A program made the translations under genes and the position numbers. This document shows positions 1 through 8,414 of a DNA stretch of 64,000 bases, in pieces. The notes below the pieces were generated by a model. It had not been told where the DNA came from, did not search any database, and saw only the letters and a program-made list of their open reading frames with translations. This stretch comes from Verrucomicrobiales bacterium (GTDB lineage Bacteria; Verrucomicrobiota; Verrucomicrobiia; Methylacidiphilales; JAAUTS01): assembly GCA_031256975.1 (NCBI GenBank), contig JAIRPN010000004.1, forward strand, positions 124,001 through 188,000, read 5' to 3'. How positions within the stretch are numbered: position 1 is the stretch's first letter; each line of letters begins with the position of its first letter.

Positions 1-350
1 GGTACTCCAATCCATCGCCAGGCAAATGCCGCCCCGGCCAGCAGCAAGCTGCACAACGGACCGGCGCCGCTAATGACCAGACGCTGCGGGCGGTCGAAGC
101 GGTTTTGAAAGAAGGTCGTCCCGCCCATGCCGTGCAAGGCAATGACCGGATAACCCTGATAACGGCGGACCGCCATCGCGTGCCCCAGCTCATGCCACAG
201 GATGGAAATAAAAATCGCGATCATCCAGGTCAACACGCCAAACCAGGCAGCTTGGCTGGTCATCGAAAAGCCACCCGCGCAGAAAAAGCAAATCAGCCAA
301 AAGAACGGCTGGATTTGAACCGGGAAACCAAATATCGCGAATCGAAGCAT
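1..350 (-). CDS. Site-2-protease-family (M50) metalloprotease, 5' part
   Basis: Reading from an ATG at 350 toward the left edge gives about 116 residues with no stop, so the gene is truncated by the window and only its N-terminus is present. The protein starts with a hydrophobic helix and then has HELGH inside a second hydrophobic segment. This is the zinc-binding HExxH of intramembrane M50 proteases. It is followed by GMGGTTFF and a glycine-rich stretch, as in rhomboid-sized S2P-like peptidases of the SpoIVFB type. The family cleaves transmembrane or membrane-near substrates. The substrate cannot be told. It is transcribed away from the upstream end of the window and follows thrS on the same strand. 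Confidence 0.85.
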   Translation of the reverse strand, partial: MLRFAIFGFPVQIQPFFWLICFFCAGGFSMTSQAAWFGVLTWMIAIFISILWHELGHAMAVRRYQGYPVIALHGMGGTTFFQNRFDRPQRLVISGAGPLCSLLLAGAAFAWRWIGV

Positions 351-435
351 AAGGATTATTTTAACGCTGAAAACGAAAGACGCCGATAATAATTCCGGGA
401 TTCGGCGCCTTCACATTACTCAACCAAGCCGACTA

Positions 436-2271
436 TCAAGCGGAAGCCAACGGCGCCAGTTCACGGTTAGCGACTTCCCTTTGGATGCGCGCCAGGAATT
501 CGCCGAACGCCACCGCGCCCTCATCGCCCTTGCCACGGACACGGACGGCGACTTGTTGCGCTTCCATTTCCTTCTGCCCGATGATCAGCATGTATGGAAC
601 CTTGTCCATCTGCGCACGGCGAATCTTCGCCCCGATCTTATCGGAATGGGTATCCACGCTGTAACGCAATCCCGCCTCTTTCAATTGTTCCGCCAATGAC
701 AAGGCATAGTCGTTCTGGTTATCGGTGATCGGCAATAGCCGCACCTGTTCCGGCGCCAGCCACACCGGGAAAGCTCCGGCGAAATGCTCGATCAGCACGC
801 CGACGAAACGCTCCATCGACCCGAACGGCGCGCGGTGAATCATCACCGGGCGATGCTTCTGGTTGTCCGCACCAACGTAATTCAAGTCAAAACGGATTGG
901 CAGATTATAATCCACCTGCACCGTGCCCAATTGCCATTCGCGTCCGATCACGTCCTTGATGACAAAGTCGATCTTCGGCCCGTAGAACGCAGCCTCGCCG
1001 GCTTCCTCGGTAAACGGCACGCCGAGCGTCTTGGCGGCTTCACGGCAGGCCTGTTCCGCCTTGTCCCAGTTGGCGGCCTCGCCAGTATACTTTTGGGAAT
1101 CAGGATCGCGCAGGCCCACGCGCACGCGGTATTCATGCATGCCCAGCGTGGACAACACGATCTTCACCAATGACAGGCAACCCAGCACTTCCTTGGCAAC
1201 CTGCTCCTCGGTGCAGAATAAATGCGCGTCGTCCTGGGTAAAGCCGCGCACGCGGGTCATGCCGCCGAGTTCGCCCGACTGCTCCCAACGATAGACCGTG
1301 CCAAACTCGGCCAAACGCACCGGCAAATCACGATAGGAACGCGGCTGCGAATCGAAAATCTTGATATGGTGCGGGCAGTTCATCGGCTTCAGCATGAAGC
1401 CATTGATTTCACCCGAGGCCAAACGATTGCTGAGATCTGCGCAGGTTGCCCTTTCATCCTTCAACTTCTGCAAGGTTTCCGGTTCGACGATCGGCGGAAA
1501 TTGCGATTCCTGATAATACGGAAAGTGCCCGGAGGTGCGGTACAGATCCAGCTTGCCAATGTGCGGGGTGAACACCTGCTGGTAGCCCTGTTTCTGCAAC
1601 TCACGCGAAATGAAATTCTGCAATTCCTGACGCACGATCGCGCCCTTGGGCGTCCACAGGATCAGTCCCTGTCCGACCGCTTCGTCAATATGGAACAATT
1701 GCAATTCGCGCCCCAGCTTGCGGTGGTCGCGTTTTTGCGCTTCTTCCAATTGCGTCAAATACTGCTGCAACTCGTCCTTGCTCGGAAACGCCGTGCCGTA
1801 AATACGCTGCAACTGCTTGTTCTTTTCACTGCCACGATGATAGGCTCCGGCGATACTCAGCAACTTGAACGCCTTCAGTCCGGAGGTATTCTTCAGATGC
1901 GTCCCCGCGCACAGATCGATGAATTCGCCATTGCGATAAAACGAAATCGCCTCACCCTCCGGAATGTCATCCAAGCGTCCGAGCTTGTAACGTTCCTGGC
2001 CGAATTCCTTGATTTTTTGGATCGCCTCTTCACGGCTGCATTCCATGCGCTCAAAAGCCTGTTGTTCCTTGGCAATGCGCGCCATCTCGACTTCAAGCTT
2101 GTCCAGGTCCTCGCGGGTAAAGCGGTGTTCCGTGTCAAAATCGTAATAAAAACCGTTGTCCGTGGGCGGACCGATGTCCAGTTGAGTTTCCGGAAAAAGC
2201 CGCAAAACCGCCGTTGCCAAAATGTGCGACGCCGAATGGCGCAACTCTTCCAAGGGAGACATCTGTTTCAT
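436..2271 (-). CDS. thrS: Threonine--tRNA ligase lacking the TGS domain
   Basis: 611 residues, clearly ThrRS. The second additional (editing) domain starts almost at residue 1 with HSASH (His12 and His16), followed by DLCAGTH. The class II core has MNCPHH (zinc-binding Cys and His), motif 2 around YRWEQSGELGG and motif 3 around IHRAPFGSMERF. The anticodon-binding domain covers roughly the last 100 residues (from PVWLAPEQVRLLPI). Typical bacterial ThrRS of about 640 residues begins with a 60-residue TGS domain; here it is missing and there is no room for it upstream in frame. It charges tRNA-Thr in the cytoplasm. Start chosen at the first ATG; MSPLEEL three codons later is possible. The gene carries almost no RTTAGCG sites, unlike its neighbours. 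Confidence 0.97.
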   Translation of the reverse strand: MKQMSPLEELRHSASHILATAVLRLFPETQLDIGPPTDNGFYYDFDTEHRFTREDLDKLEVEMARIAKEQQAFERMECSREEAIQKIKEFGQERYKLGRLDDIPEGEAISFYRNGEFIDLCAGTHLKNTSGLKAFKLLSIAGAYHRGSEKNKQLQRIYGTAFPSKDELQQYLTQLEEAQKRDHRKLGRELQLFHIDEAVGQGLILWTPKGAIVRQELQNFISRELQKQGYQQVFTPHIGKLDLYRTSGHFPYYQESQFPPIVEPETLQKLKDERATCADLSNRLASGEINGFMLKPMNCPHHIKIFDSQPRSYRDLPVRLAEFGTVYRWEQSGELGGMTRVRGFTQDDAHLFCTEEQVAKEVLGCLSLVKIVLSTLGMHEYRVRVGLRDPDSQKYTGEAANWDKAEQACREAAKTLGVPFTEEAGEAAFYGPKIDFVIKDVIGREWQLGTVQVDYNLPIRFDLNYVGADNQKHRPVMIHRAPFGSMERFVGVLIEHFAGAFPVWLAPEQVRLLPITDNQNDYALSLAEQLKEAGLRYSVDTHSDKIGAKIRRAQMDKVPYMLIIGQKEMEAQQVAVRVRGKGDEGAVAFGEFLARIQREVANRELAPLASA

Positions 2272-2293
2272 AAATTGAAGTTCAATGATAGAT

Positions 2294-2324
2294 GAAGAGC
2301 CAATGGTGAAAAGCGAAAATTCAC
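2294..2324. repeat. Remnant copy of the GAAGAGTGAATGGTGAAAAG repeat family
   Basis: The 31-bp stretch between the next gene's stop and the thrS start reads GAAGAGCCAATGGTGAAAAG followed by CGAAAATTCAC. It matches the arms of the inverted-repeat elements at 20211-20302 and 31873-31960. It appears to be a solo arm. Confidence 0.55.
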
Positions 2325-2339
2325 TCCACTATTAACGTC

Positions 2340-4535
2340 CTATTTCACCTCAATCTCGCCCAAATCAACCTCAATCGGCGAATCCTTCGTCACGCTAAAC
2401 GGCACACGCGTTTCGCCAAACTCCACGCCTTGCGGCAACAAATCCCCCAGTTCCTTCCGCAATGCAGCGCTCGACGGAATCAACAACTCATATTTCCCCA
2501 CCGGCACGCCGTGAAAATAAGGCGTGAATTGCGTACGGTATTCCGACAGCCTGCCCGCTTCCGGTTCCAATTTCACCCGGTAATACAATTTGTCCGCATA
2601 AGCCGATTTCAACTTATAACGGATTTCACTGCCGAATCGCAACGGCACGGTCATCTCGTTTCCCGTCACCTCGCCCGACCAATCAACCGTTCCGGGCAAG
2701 CTCACCGTTAGCGTGTATTTCCCCGCGGCGACTCGCGGCAATACCAGCCGCTCTGTCTCGCCAACCGTCAATTGCGAATCGGAGCCGTACGCATATTCCC
2801 CTTCAGCCACCAACCCGATCCGCATCTCCGCCTTCCGCTTCAACCACACCGCCAATGGACGCGGCAAAACAAAGTTCAGAGTTAGCGGCTTGGTCGCGAT
2901 ATCCATCGGAATAACGGCGGATTCATCCGCCGACGGCACTGGCACTTCGATTTTAAAATATACGGGATCCGCACTAGCTGCACCCTCACTTAACAATACC
3001 GCCTTGGTAATCTCTCCGTCCCATGCCAATAAGCTGTCGCGAGTCACCTGAAAAATCCCATCCGTATCCGCAATCAATTGCCAACTTCGGTTATTCCCCC
3101 ACTTGTCATATAACTTCCATGCCACCTTCGTCTGTCTGCCCAGCGGTTCGCCATTAGCGGTCAACCTAAACCGCAACGGCTGCGCCAGCTGCGACTCATC
3201 CACCTCTTTCCCCAACCTGCGCAGGCATTTGGCCGCATTCTGCGCCACTGTATCGGATGGTTGCCGTAGCAGTTTTTCCAAAATCCCGACACTCTCCGGC
3301 CGATTCAATTCCGCCACCCGGTCCGCCAATACGCCGCCCGCCTCCGGTGGAAGTTTGACATTAGCGAGTGAATTGTACCATTCCAGTATTTTGCGCTGCA
3401 CTTCGTCGTTAGCGGGGTTACTGCCGGTCAGTGGATTAAACCGGAGCGGTCCGCCGACCGTAGATCTGTAAACCCTACTCGTCGGATCACTCGGGGAAAC
3501 GAATACCGCCAACGCGCCAATATAACGAGCCCATCTTTTGGCCGGCGAGTTCTTCGCCAAGTAAAGTAGCTGCGACGCACCCTCACTCCCGCCATACTGT
3601 GTCAGCAAAATCAACGCCACGTTGTCGATGGTAAAATAGCCCGATACCGAACCGGTACCGCCAAAACTGATGGTCTGTAATTCACCGGAATCAATCAAAC
3701 AACCGAGCGACAGTTGACACCAATCCAGATCACACTGAGTCGCCAAGCCGCTAACCGTCAAAAACAATCCTTGCGACGATTGCCTGAAATTGCCACCGTC
3801 GTCGCTAACCGCGAACGCCGACGCCAACGCCTGCACCGCCTGCCCGTCGCGCAACTTCGCCATTAGCGTCAGGTACGAACGGCAACAATCATAATTCCCC
3901 GCTCCGGTGCCACACCAAAAGCCGTACACATGCCTGTCTGCCTCGTCACTCCACAATCCCGATCTGGCATCCCCGCGCAGCAAGCTAACCGCAAAACGCC
4001 AGAACGGCTCGGCATCCTTGAAATAAGGAACGACATCCGGACGTTCTTTCCCGGCGATTCTTTGCGGCAAAGTCAACCGAAGTTGCACGAAGGTTTGCCA
4101 CGTCACTTGCAAGTCGACAGGCATTTTTTGCACATCCGGAGGCATGGTGGGCGACGCTATATATTGTGGGATTCGGTAAAGCGCATAATTACCGCCATGT
4201 TGTTCAGCCCAGACTTTCAACCAAAGGTTCGCTAACGCCGGGAACAACTCCTCCAAATTGAAGCGGTTGGATAATTTCCGGTTATCCACCATCCCGGCAA
4301 AAATCTCCACCAACTGCGGCAAAGTTTTTTCATCACCTTCCGCGCAGGCTTTGGTAAACAGTCGTTGATACTCAAAACTTAGATAGTCCCGGTCTTTTTC
4401 GAGCGGGTAATCCAGCCTTTGCAATTCAGCAACCATCTCTTGGGGAGATTGAATCTTGGCATCCTTCGCCATTAGCGGCAATTGGACGCTAATGATGAGC
4501 GCCAATATCAACCAAGCGGGGGCGAACTTGCTCAT
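2340..4535 (-). CDS. Large secreted protein of unknown function with HEAT-like region
   Basis: 731 residues with a clear Sec signal peptide (hydrophobic residues about 8-23, then LMAKDAK). I do not recognise a family for most of it. Residues about 400-450 (DRVAELNRPESVGILEKLL, QNAAKCLRRLGKE) look like HEAT-type helical repeats. The C-terminal third is beta-rich and resembles carboxypeptidase-regulatory or PEGA-like folds (AAGKYTLTVSLPG). Two Cys pairs (CGTGAGNYDCC) lie near residue 210. The gene holds 12 RTTAGCG/CGCTAAY sites, the densest cluster in the window. One site lies directly upstream of the ATG in a 16-base block that also precedes nuoC (see findings). Cell-envelope location is inferred from the signal peptide only. 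Confidence 0.8.
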   Translation of the reverse strand: MSKFAPAWLILALIISVQLPLMAKDAKIQSPQEMVAELQRLDYPLEKDRDYLSFEYQRLFTKACAEGDEKTLPQLVEIFAGMVDNRKLSNRFNLEELFPALANLWLKVWAEQHGGNYALYRIPQYIASPTMPPDVQKMPVDLQVTWQTFVQLRLTLPQRIAGKERPDVVPYFKDAEPFWRFAVSLLRGDARSGLWSDEADRHVYGFWCGTGAGNYDCCRSYLTLMAKLRDGQAVQALASAFAVSDDGGNFRQSSQGLFLTVSGLATQCDLDWCQLSLGCLIDSGELQTISFGGTGSVSGYFTIDNVALILLTQYGGSEGASQLLYLAKNSPAKRWARYIGALAVFVSPSDPTSRVYRSTVGGPLRFNPLTGSNPANDEVQRKILEWYNSLANVKLPPEAGGVLADRVAELNRPESVGILEKLLRQPSDTVAQNAAKCLRRLGKEVDESQLAQPLRFRLTANGEPLGRQTKVAWKLYDKWGNNRSWQLIADTDGIFQVTRDSLLAWDGEITKAVLLSEGAASADPVYFKIEVPVPSADESAVIPMDIATKPLTLNFVLPRPLAVWLKRKAEMRIGLVAEGEYAYGSDSQLTVGETERLVLPRVAAGKYTLTVSLPGTVDWSGEVTGNEMTVPLRFGSEIRYKLKSAYADKLYYRVKLEPEAGRLSEYRTQFTPYFHGVPVGKYELLIPSSAALRKELGDLLPQGVEFGETRVPFSVTKDSPIEVDLGEIEVK

Positions 4536-4616
4536 GGTTAGCGTCAGCTTAATCCCGCAGCTTCAACCGACAATAAAATTCCGTGTGTTCCCAGAATTCC
4601 GTGGTTTAATTTCCGA

Positions 4617-5102
4617 GTGCAAAAAACAACCGGACAACGCCTGACCCGCGACGGAATTATTATCCGTATCGGGGTATTGGTCGTGATTGGTGTCATGGTG
4701 TTGCAAACCTTGTTCATGTCACAGTTCACTGTGTTAGGTCAGATGACCAAGAGTGCGTTCCAGCGCTGGGTCGGACTGCCTTGTCCGTTGTGCGGCGGCA
4801 CCCGTGCGATGCACGCCTTGTTCGAGGGGGATTGGCACCGCGCTTTGTACCTGAACTGGATCGCACTGCCGGTTTTAATCATCGGGACCTTATTGGTCAT
4901 CATTTGCTGCATCGAATTGATATTCCGACACGCGATACTGCCCAAAATTCACTTCACGCGACGCACCCTGGCCTTGCTTGGACTGTTGTTCATTGCCTTG
5001 TGGGTCTTGCAAATTTTTCAATCCTTATACACCCCAAAACCGGAACTGCTCAACCCAAACGGCTTGTTCTTCAAGTTTTACAAATTCCCGGAGACACGCT
5101 AA
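4617..5102 (+). CDS. DUF2752 family membrane protein
   Basis: 161 residues starting at GTG. It has a first transmembrane helix at about 14-35, then GLPCPLCGGTRA (residues about 54-65), which is the signature of the DUF2752 family (CPxCGxTRA), followed by two more transmembrane helices. The function of the family is unknown; the Cys pair may bind a metal or form a disulfide. It is divergent from the upstream secreted protein, with an 81-bp gap. The stop codon TAA is formed by a CGCTAAT motif site (5097-5103). It probably forms a unit with the two GYF_2 proteins that follow after 15 bp. Confidence 0.8.
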   Translation: MQKTTGQRLTRDGIIIRIGVLVVIGVMVLQTLFMSQFTVLGQMTKSAFQRWVGLPCPLCGGTRAMHALFEGDWHRALYLNWIALPVLIIGTLLVIICCIELIFRHAILPKIHFTRRTLALLGLLFIALWVLQIFQSLYTPKPELLNPNGLFFKFYKFPETR

Positions 5103-5117
5103 TAACAACCAACCTGT

Positions 5118-6014
5118 ATGAAACAATGGTACTACGCCAAAGATGGTCAAAAATTCGGCCCTTTCCAAAAATCCCGTGTTTTGGAACTTTATCAAAAAAG
5201 TGAAATCGCCCCCGGTGATTTGGTCTGGGAGGAAGGAACTGCTGATTGGATAACTGCCGAGCAAGCCTTCGGGCCGCTAACAGCGAGCAGCGACACGCCT
5301 CCGCCAATTCCCGCGACAACTTCCCTCGAAGGCCAAAAATTTGATCCCATCGACTGCATCCAACGAGCCTGGGACTTGATCTGGAAACAACCTGCTTACC
5401 TGATCGGAGGCTGTTTCCTGGCAGTCATCATGGCTTCTGTCACGCAGGTTCCCATGCAAATCGGCTCGCACATGATGGGCTTGGTCAAGCTGCAGGGCTG
5501 GCATTCACCGATCGTCATTAGCGGCATCGTCTTGTATGTCGCCGGGTTCCTGCTGTCCTTCGTCGTCAATCCGCTGGTTTATGGCGGACTGTTCTGGATG
5601 ATCCTGCGGATCGTGCGCGGCAACCAGCCCGATTTCGCCGATCTTTTCATTGCATTCAAAAATTTCAAGCTGGCGCTAACGCTGATCCTAGCCGGGTTGG
5701 CCGTGTCCGCGATCGTCGTGCTTGGATTGATCGCCCTGATCATTCCCGGCATTTATCTGGCCGTCGCTTACAGCTTTGTCACGGTGTTGGTTGTTGACCG
5801 CAAACTCCGCGTGTGGGAAGCGCTGGAATTATCCCGCAAAGTGGTCACCACCAAATGGTGGCCGGTGTTTGCCCTGGGTTTGTTGAATTGCCTCATCGTC
5901 CTGCTGGGAATGCTGGCCTGTTGCGTCGGCCTGTTGGTTGCCATTCCACTGTGCTACACCTCGATACTGTATGCCTACGAAATTTTGTTCCATAACGAAA
6001 AAGGCAACCAATGA
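5118..6014 (+). CDS. GYF_2-domain membrane protein A
   Basis: 298 residues. Residues 1-50 are a GYF_2 (DUF4339) domain: MKQWYYAKDGQKFGPFQ, then DLVWEEG and ADWITAEQAF. This small beta-alpha domain is thought to bind peptides or to act as an adaptor. A proline-rich linker (about 56-70) follows. The rest is a membrane domain with about five or six transmembrane helices, resembling DUF975 or the membrane part of glycerophosphoryl diester phosphodiesterases (QRAWDLIWKQPAYLIGG, LIIPGIYLAVAYSF). The GYF_2 end is cytoplasmic by inference. It overlaps the next gene by four bases (ATGA), which indicates translational coupling. Confidence 0.88.
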   Translation: MKQWYYAKDGQKFGPFQKSRVLELYQKSEIAPGDLVWEEGTADWITAEQAFGPLTASSDTPPPIPATTSLEGQKFDPIDCIQRAWDLIWKQPAYLIGGCFLAVIMASVTQVPMQIGSHMMGLVKLQGWHSPIVISGIVLYVAGFLLSFVVNPLVYGGLFWMILRIVRGNQPDFADLFIAFKNFKLALTLILAGLAVSAIVVLGLIALIIPGIYLAVAYSFVTVLVVDRKLRVWEALELSRKVVTTKWWPVFALGLLNCLIVLLGMLACCVGLLVAIPLCYTSILYAYEILFHNEKGNQ

Positions 6015-6616
6015 AACAATGGTATTATGCCAAGAACGGCCAAAGCCACGGTCCCGTCGACCGTGAAACAATTCAAAATTTGTTTGATAAACACGAAATC
6101 GCCGCCAGCGATCTGGTGTGGGAAGAAGGCATGCCGGAATGGGTCAGCGCCGGGAGTGCCTTCCAAGCCACTGGCAGCGTGACAGCAAAAATCGAAGCCC
6201 CTCACCCGCCCGTTTCTCCCGAGGTTCCCGCGCAACCGCTGCCCGACTACGGCAACCTGTTGTGCTGGGGTGTCGCCCTCACCATCATCCCTTACGTCAA
6301 CACTGTGGTGCTCATCGTGCTGGCGATTTTTATTTGCCTGGAAATCAGCGCCGCACAACGGGAAATCAACGCGGGCAGGTTTAAATCCAGCACCTATGGC
6401 AATCTTCATCCGGTGGTCGGCTTCCTGCTGGTTTTTTGCTGCGGGTTGTTTCTGTACCCATTCCTGATGCACTGGCGCAATCAAAGCGGTTATTTCAAAC
6501 CCCAACCGCACGCGGTTTGGTTCAGCATCGTGGTATTTGTGCTGGCAATCATCGTTGGCATTTCGGTATTTGTGCTATTTTCTTCATTAGGCATGCTGGC
6601 CCAACACCCTCATTAG
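6011..6616 (+). CDS. GYF_2-domain membrane protein B
   Basis: 201 residues and a partial paralogue of the upstream gene. It has the same GYF_2 head (MKQWYYAKNGQSHGPVD, DLVWEEGMPEWV), but a shorter membrane part with about three helices and a basic linker (MHWRNQSGYFK). The membrane part resembles small membrane proteins usually found behind GYF_2 domains. The duplication of the head domain suggests the two proteins share a partner. The start overlaps the previous stop as ATGA. Function unknown. Confidence 0.86.
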   Translation: MKQWYYAKNGQSHGPVDRETIQNLFDKHEIAASDLVWEEGMPEWVSAGSAFQATGSVTAKIEAPHPPVSPEVPAQPLPDYGNLLCWGVALTIIPYVNTVVLIVLAIFICLEISAAQREINAGRFKSSTYGNLHPVVGFLLVFCCGLFLYPFLMHWRNQSGYFKPQPHAVWFSIVVFVLAIIVGISVFVLFSSLGMLAQHPH

Positions 6617-6626
6617 CCTCTTGATC

Positions 6627-7634
6627 ATGAATTCATCATTTTCATTCGACATCCTGAAACGCCCGCGCCGCAACCGGCGCAACGCCGCGATCCGCTCGTT
6701 GTTGACCGAGACGCATTTGTCGCCGTCGCAACTGGTATTCCCGGTTTTCGTGAAGGACGGAACGTCTCCCTCGGAAGACATCGCCTCACTGCCCGGTATC
6801 AAGCGTTACAACCGTGCCGACCTGCTGAAGGAATGTAAAACCCTGCTCAAGCTCGGCGTTAGCGCCCTGGCTTTGTTTCCGGTCGTTGACCCGGCCTTGA
6901 AGGACGCTAACGGCAAGGAATCGCGCAATCCGGATAATCTGCTTAATTCCATTTCGCGTGAAATCAAGCAGCGCTTCCCCGAGATGGTGCTAATCGCCGA
7001 TGTCGCGCTTGATCCCTACACCACGCACGGCCACGACGGCATTCTCGACGCTAACGGCGATGTTGCCAATGATCCGACTGTCGAGGCGCTCATGTCCATG
7101 GCCACGCTCCAGGCCGAGGCGGGGATCGACTATGTCGCCCCCTCCGACATGATGGACGGCCGTATCGGCGCCATTCGCCGTGCCCTCGACGCCAAGGATT
7201 TCAGCCACACCGGCATCATCGCCTATTCGGCCAAATTCGCCTCGGCCTTTTACGGCCCCTTCCGCGACGCTATTGGCAGCCAGCGTCCGCCCGGTTCCTA
7301 CCTAGACAAAAAGACCTATCAACTCAATCCGCCAAACCCGCGCGAAGCGATCCGTGACGCCCTGCTGGACGAGGAGGAAGGCGCCGACTCGCTGATGGTG
7401 AAACCGGCCGGCTTGTACCTGGACATCATTGCCAAATTGCGTGAGAAAACCAACTTGCCCATTAGCGCCTACCAAATCTCGGGTGAGTACGCGCAGATTC
7501 ACGCCACCGCCCAGCGTGGCTGGTTGAATCTGGAAGCTGCCCGCGACGAATCGCTAATCGCCATCAAACGGGCCGGTGCTGATTTCATTTTGACCTATTT
7601 TGCCAAATCCTACGCGGAATCCTATTCCCGTTAA
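6627..7634 (+). CDS. hemB: Porphobilinogen synthase (delta-aminolevulinate dehydratase)
   Basis: 335 residues from the ATG at 6627; a TTG two codons earlier is possible but less likely. It condenses two aminolevulinate molecules to porphobilinogen in tetrapyrrole synthesis. Schiff-base lysines sit in AYSAKFASAFYGPF and LMVKPAGLYLD. The metal loop reads ADVALDPYTTHGHDGIL, without the three cysteines of zinc enzymes, so this is a Mg-type enzyme. hemL and hemN elsewhere in the window belong to the same pathway but are not linked in an operon. No convincing Shine-Dalgarno sequence precedes the start. Five RTTAGCG/CGCTAAY sites fall inside the gene. Confidence 0.98.
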   Translation: MNSSFSFDILKRPRRNRRNAAIRSLLTETHLSPSQLVFPVFVKDGTSPSEDIASLPGIKRYNRADLLKECKTLLKLGVSALALFPVVDPALKDANGKESRNPDNLLNSISREIKQRFPEMVLIADVALDPYTTHGHDGILDANGDVANDPTVEALMSMATLQAEAGIDYVAPSDMMDGRIGAIRRALDAKDFSHTGIIAYSAKFASAFYGPFRDAIGSQRPPGSYLDKKTYQLNPPNPREAIRDALLDEEEGADSLMVKPAGLYLDIIAKLREKTNLPISAYQISGEYAQIHATAQRGWLNLEAARDESLIAIKRAGADFILTYFAKSYAESYSR

Positions 7635-7734
7635 TGGCAATTGCGACTGATTATCATTTTCAAGTAATTGATTTTGAAGTATTTAAGTTGATTTTTCGAT
7701 TCATCGTGACACCTTCATGTTGAAAGGAATCAAC

Positions 7735-7929
7735 ATGAGCACTCAAACCATTACGAAAAAATGTGAAGCTTGTACTTACTGGAAACCCAATGCCGCGCAT
7801 ACCGATGGTGAATGTCGTCGCCATGCCCCGCAAACCATTGTGTTCAATGTAACCAGTGATGCCAAGTTCGAGTCCCGTTTCCCGGTGACCAAAGCCGGTG
7901 ACTGGTGCGGTGATTTCTCCGCCAAATAA
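7735..7929 (+). CDS. Small cysteine-rich protein (CxxCxxW ... WCGDF)
   Basis: 64 residues. The start at 7735 is preceded by GAAAGGA at a proper distance, one of the few good Shine-Dalgarno sequences in the window. The sequence has CEACTYW near residue 11, GECRRHAP near 26, and ends in DWCGDF. This spacing of four cysteines is seen in many short uncharacterised bacterial proteins and suggests a metal or Fe-S site. Function unknown. It stands alone between hemB and the Fur locus. Confidence 0.8.
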   Translation: MSTQTITKKCEACTYWKPNAAHTDGECRRHAPQTIVFNVTSDAKFESRFPVTKAGDWCGDFSAK

Positions 7930-7961
7930 TTGGACGACAAATACAACAACATTAATAAATA

Positions 7962-7996
7962 ATTATATCAATTTTCAATTGAAATTGAGTCTCATT
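7962..7996. promoter_or_regulatory. Double dyad (Fur-box-like operator) upstream of the CxxC/Fur pair
   Basis: Two overlapping palindromes lie 17-50 bases before the ATG at 8013. The first is CAATTTTCAATTGAAATTG, a dyad centred on CAATTG with one extra T. The second is AATTGAGTCTCATT (7983-7996), in which AAT.GAG.CTC.ATT is symmetric. The second resembles the GAG...CTC class of Fur boxes. Because the second gene downstream encodes a Fur-family regulator, autoregulation is likely. This is an inference from sequence symmetry and position only. Confidence 0.55.
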
Positions 7997-8012
7997 AGCG
8001 TATATTGGACGA

Positions 8013-8408
8013 ATGACTGCCAGTCGTCCAACTCCAGCGACCAATACGCTTGAACACACGCTGCTGCATCTTGCGCCGCATTTTGCCAGACAGGCGGATG
8101 CGTTGCTTGATTTGCGGGATTACGGCATCAAACGCCAACATCCCGGCAAATGCGTGGATTGCTACTTCCAATTACACGCCAACGCGCGTGACACCAGGCT
8201 GCAAAATCTCGCTCCGCTGCGTGAATGGCTGGAACGCAATATTGAAATTGTGGCCGCCGATCAAAAACAAAATCTACTGGAAAAAATCCCCCTGAAATTG
8301 GATGCGCAGGATCTGGAATCCTTCTGTCAAAAAATCATCAATTTCATGTACACAGACCGTGCGTTCCAGACACCCACGGTTTCATTGGACTTTGCCTTCA
8401 AGGCCTGA
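8013..8408 (+). CDS. Unknown small soluble protein with a CxxC, paired with a Fur-family gene
   Basis: 131 residues, no signal peptide or membrane segment, mostly helical. It contains GKCVDCYFQ near residue 46, a CxxC that could hold metal, and a later single Cys (ESFCQKI). I do not recognise the family. It ends six bases before the Fur-family gene and shares the upstream operator, so a role in metal or redox homeostasis is a reasonable guess but unsupported by homology. Confidence 0.65.
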   Translation: MTASRPTPATNTLEHTLLHLAPHFARQADALLDLRDYGIKRQHPGKCVDCYFQLHANARDTRLQNLAPLREWLERNIEIVAADQKQNLLEKIPLKLDAQDLESFCQKIINFMYTDRAFQTPTVSLDFAFKA

Positions 8409-8414
8409 CCTCTC

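Noticed and set aside
1222-2295. 357-codon open frame on the plus strand over thrS
   Set aside because: Antisense to the complete ThrRS gene, no domain, Arg- and Leu-rich composition typical of a shadow.
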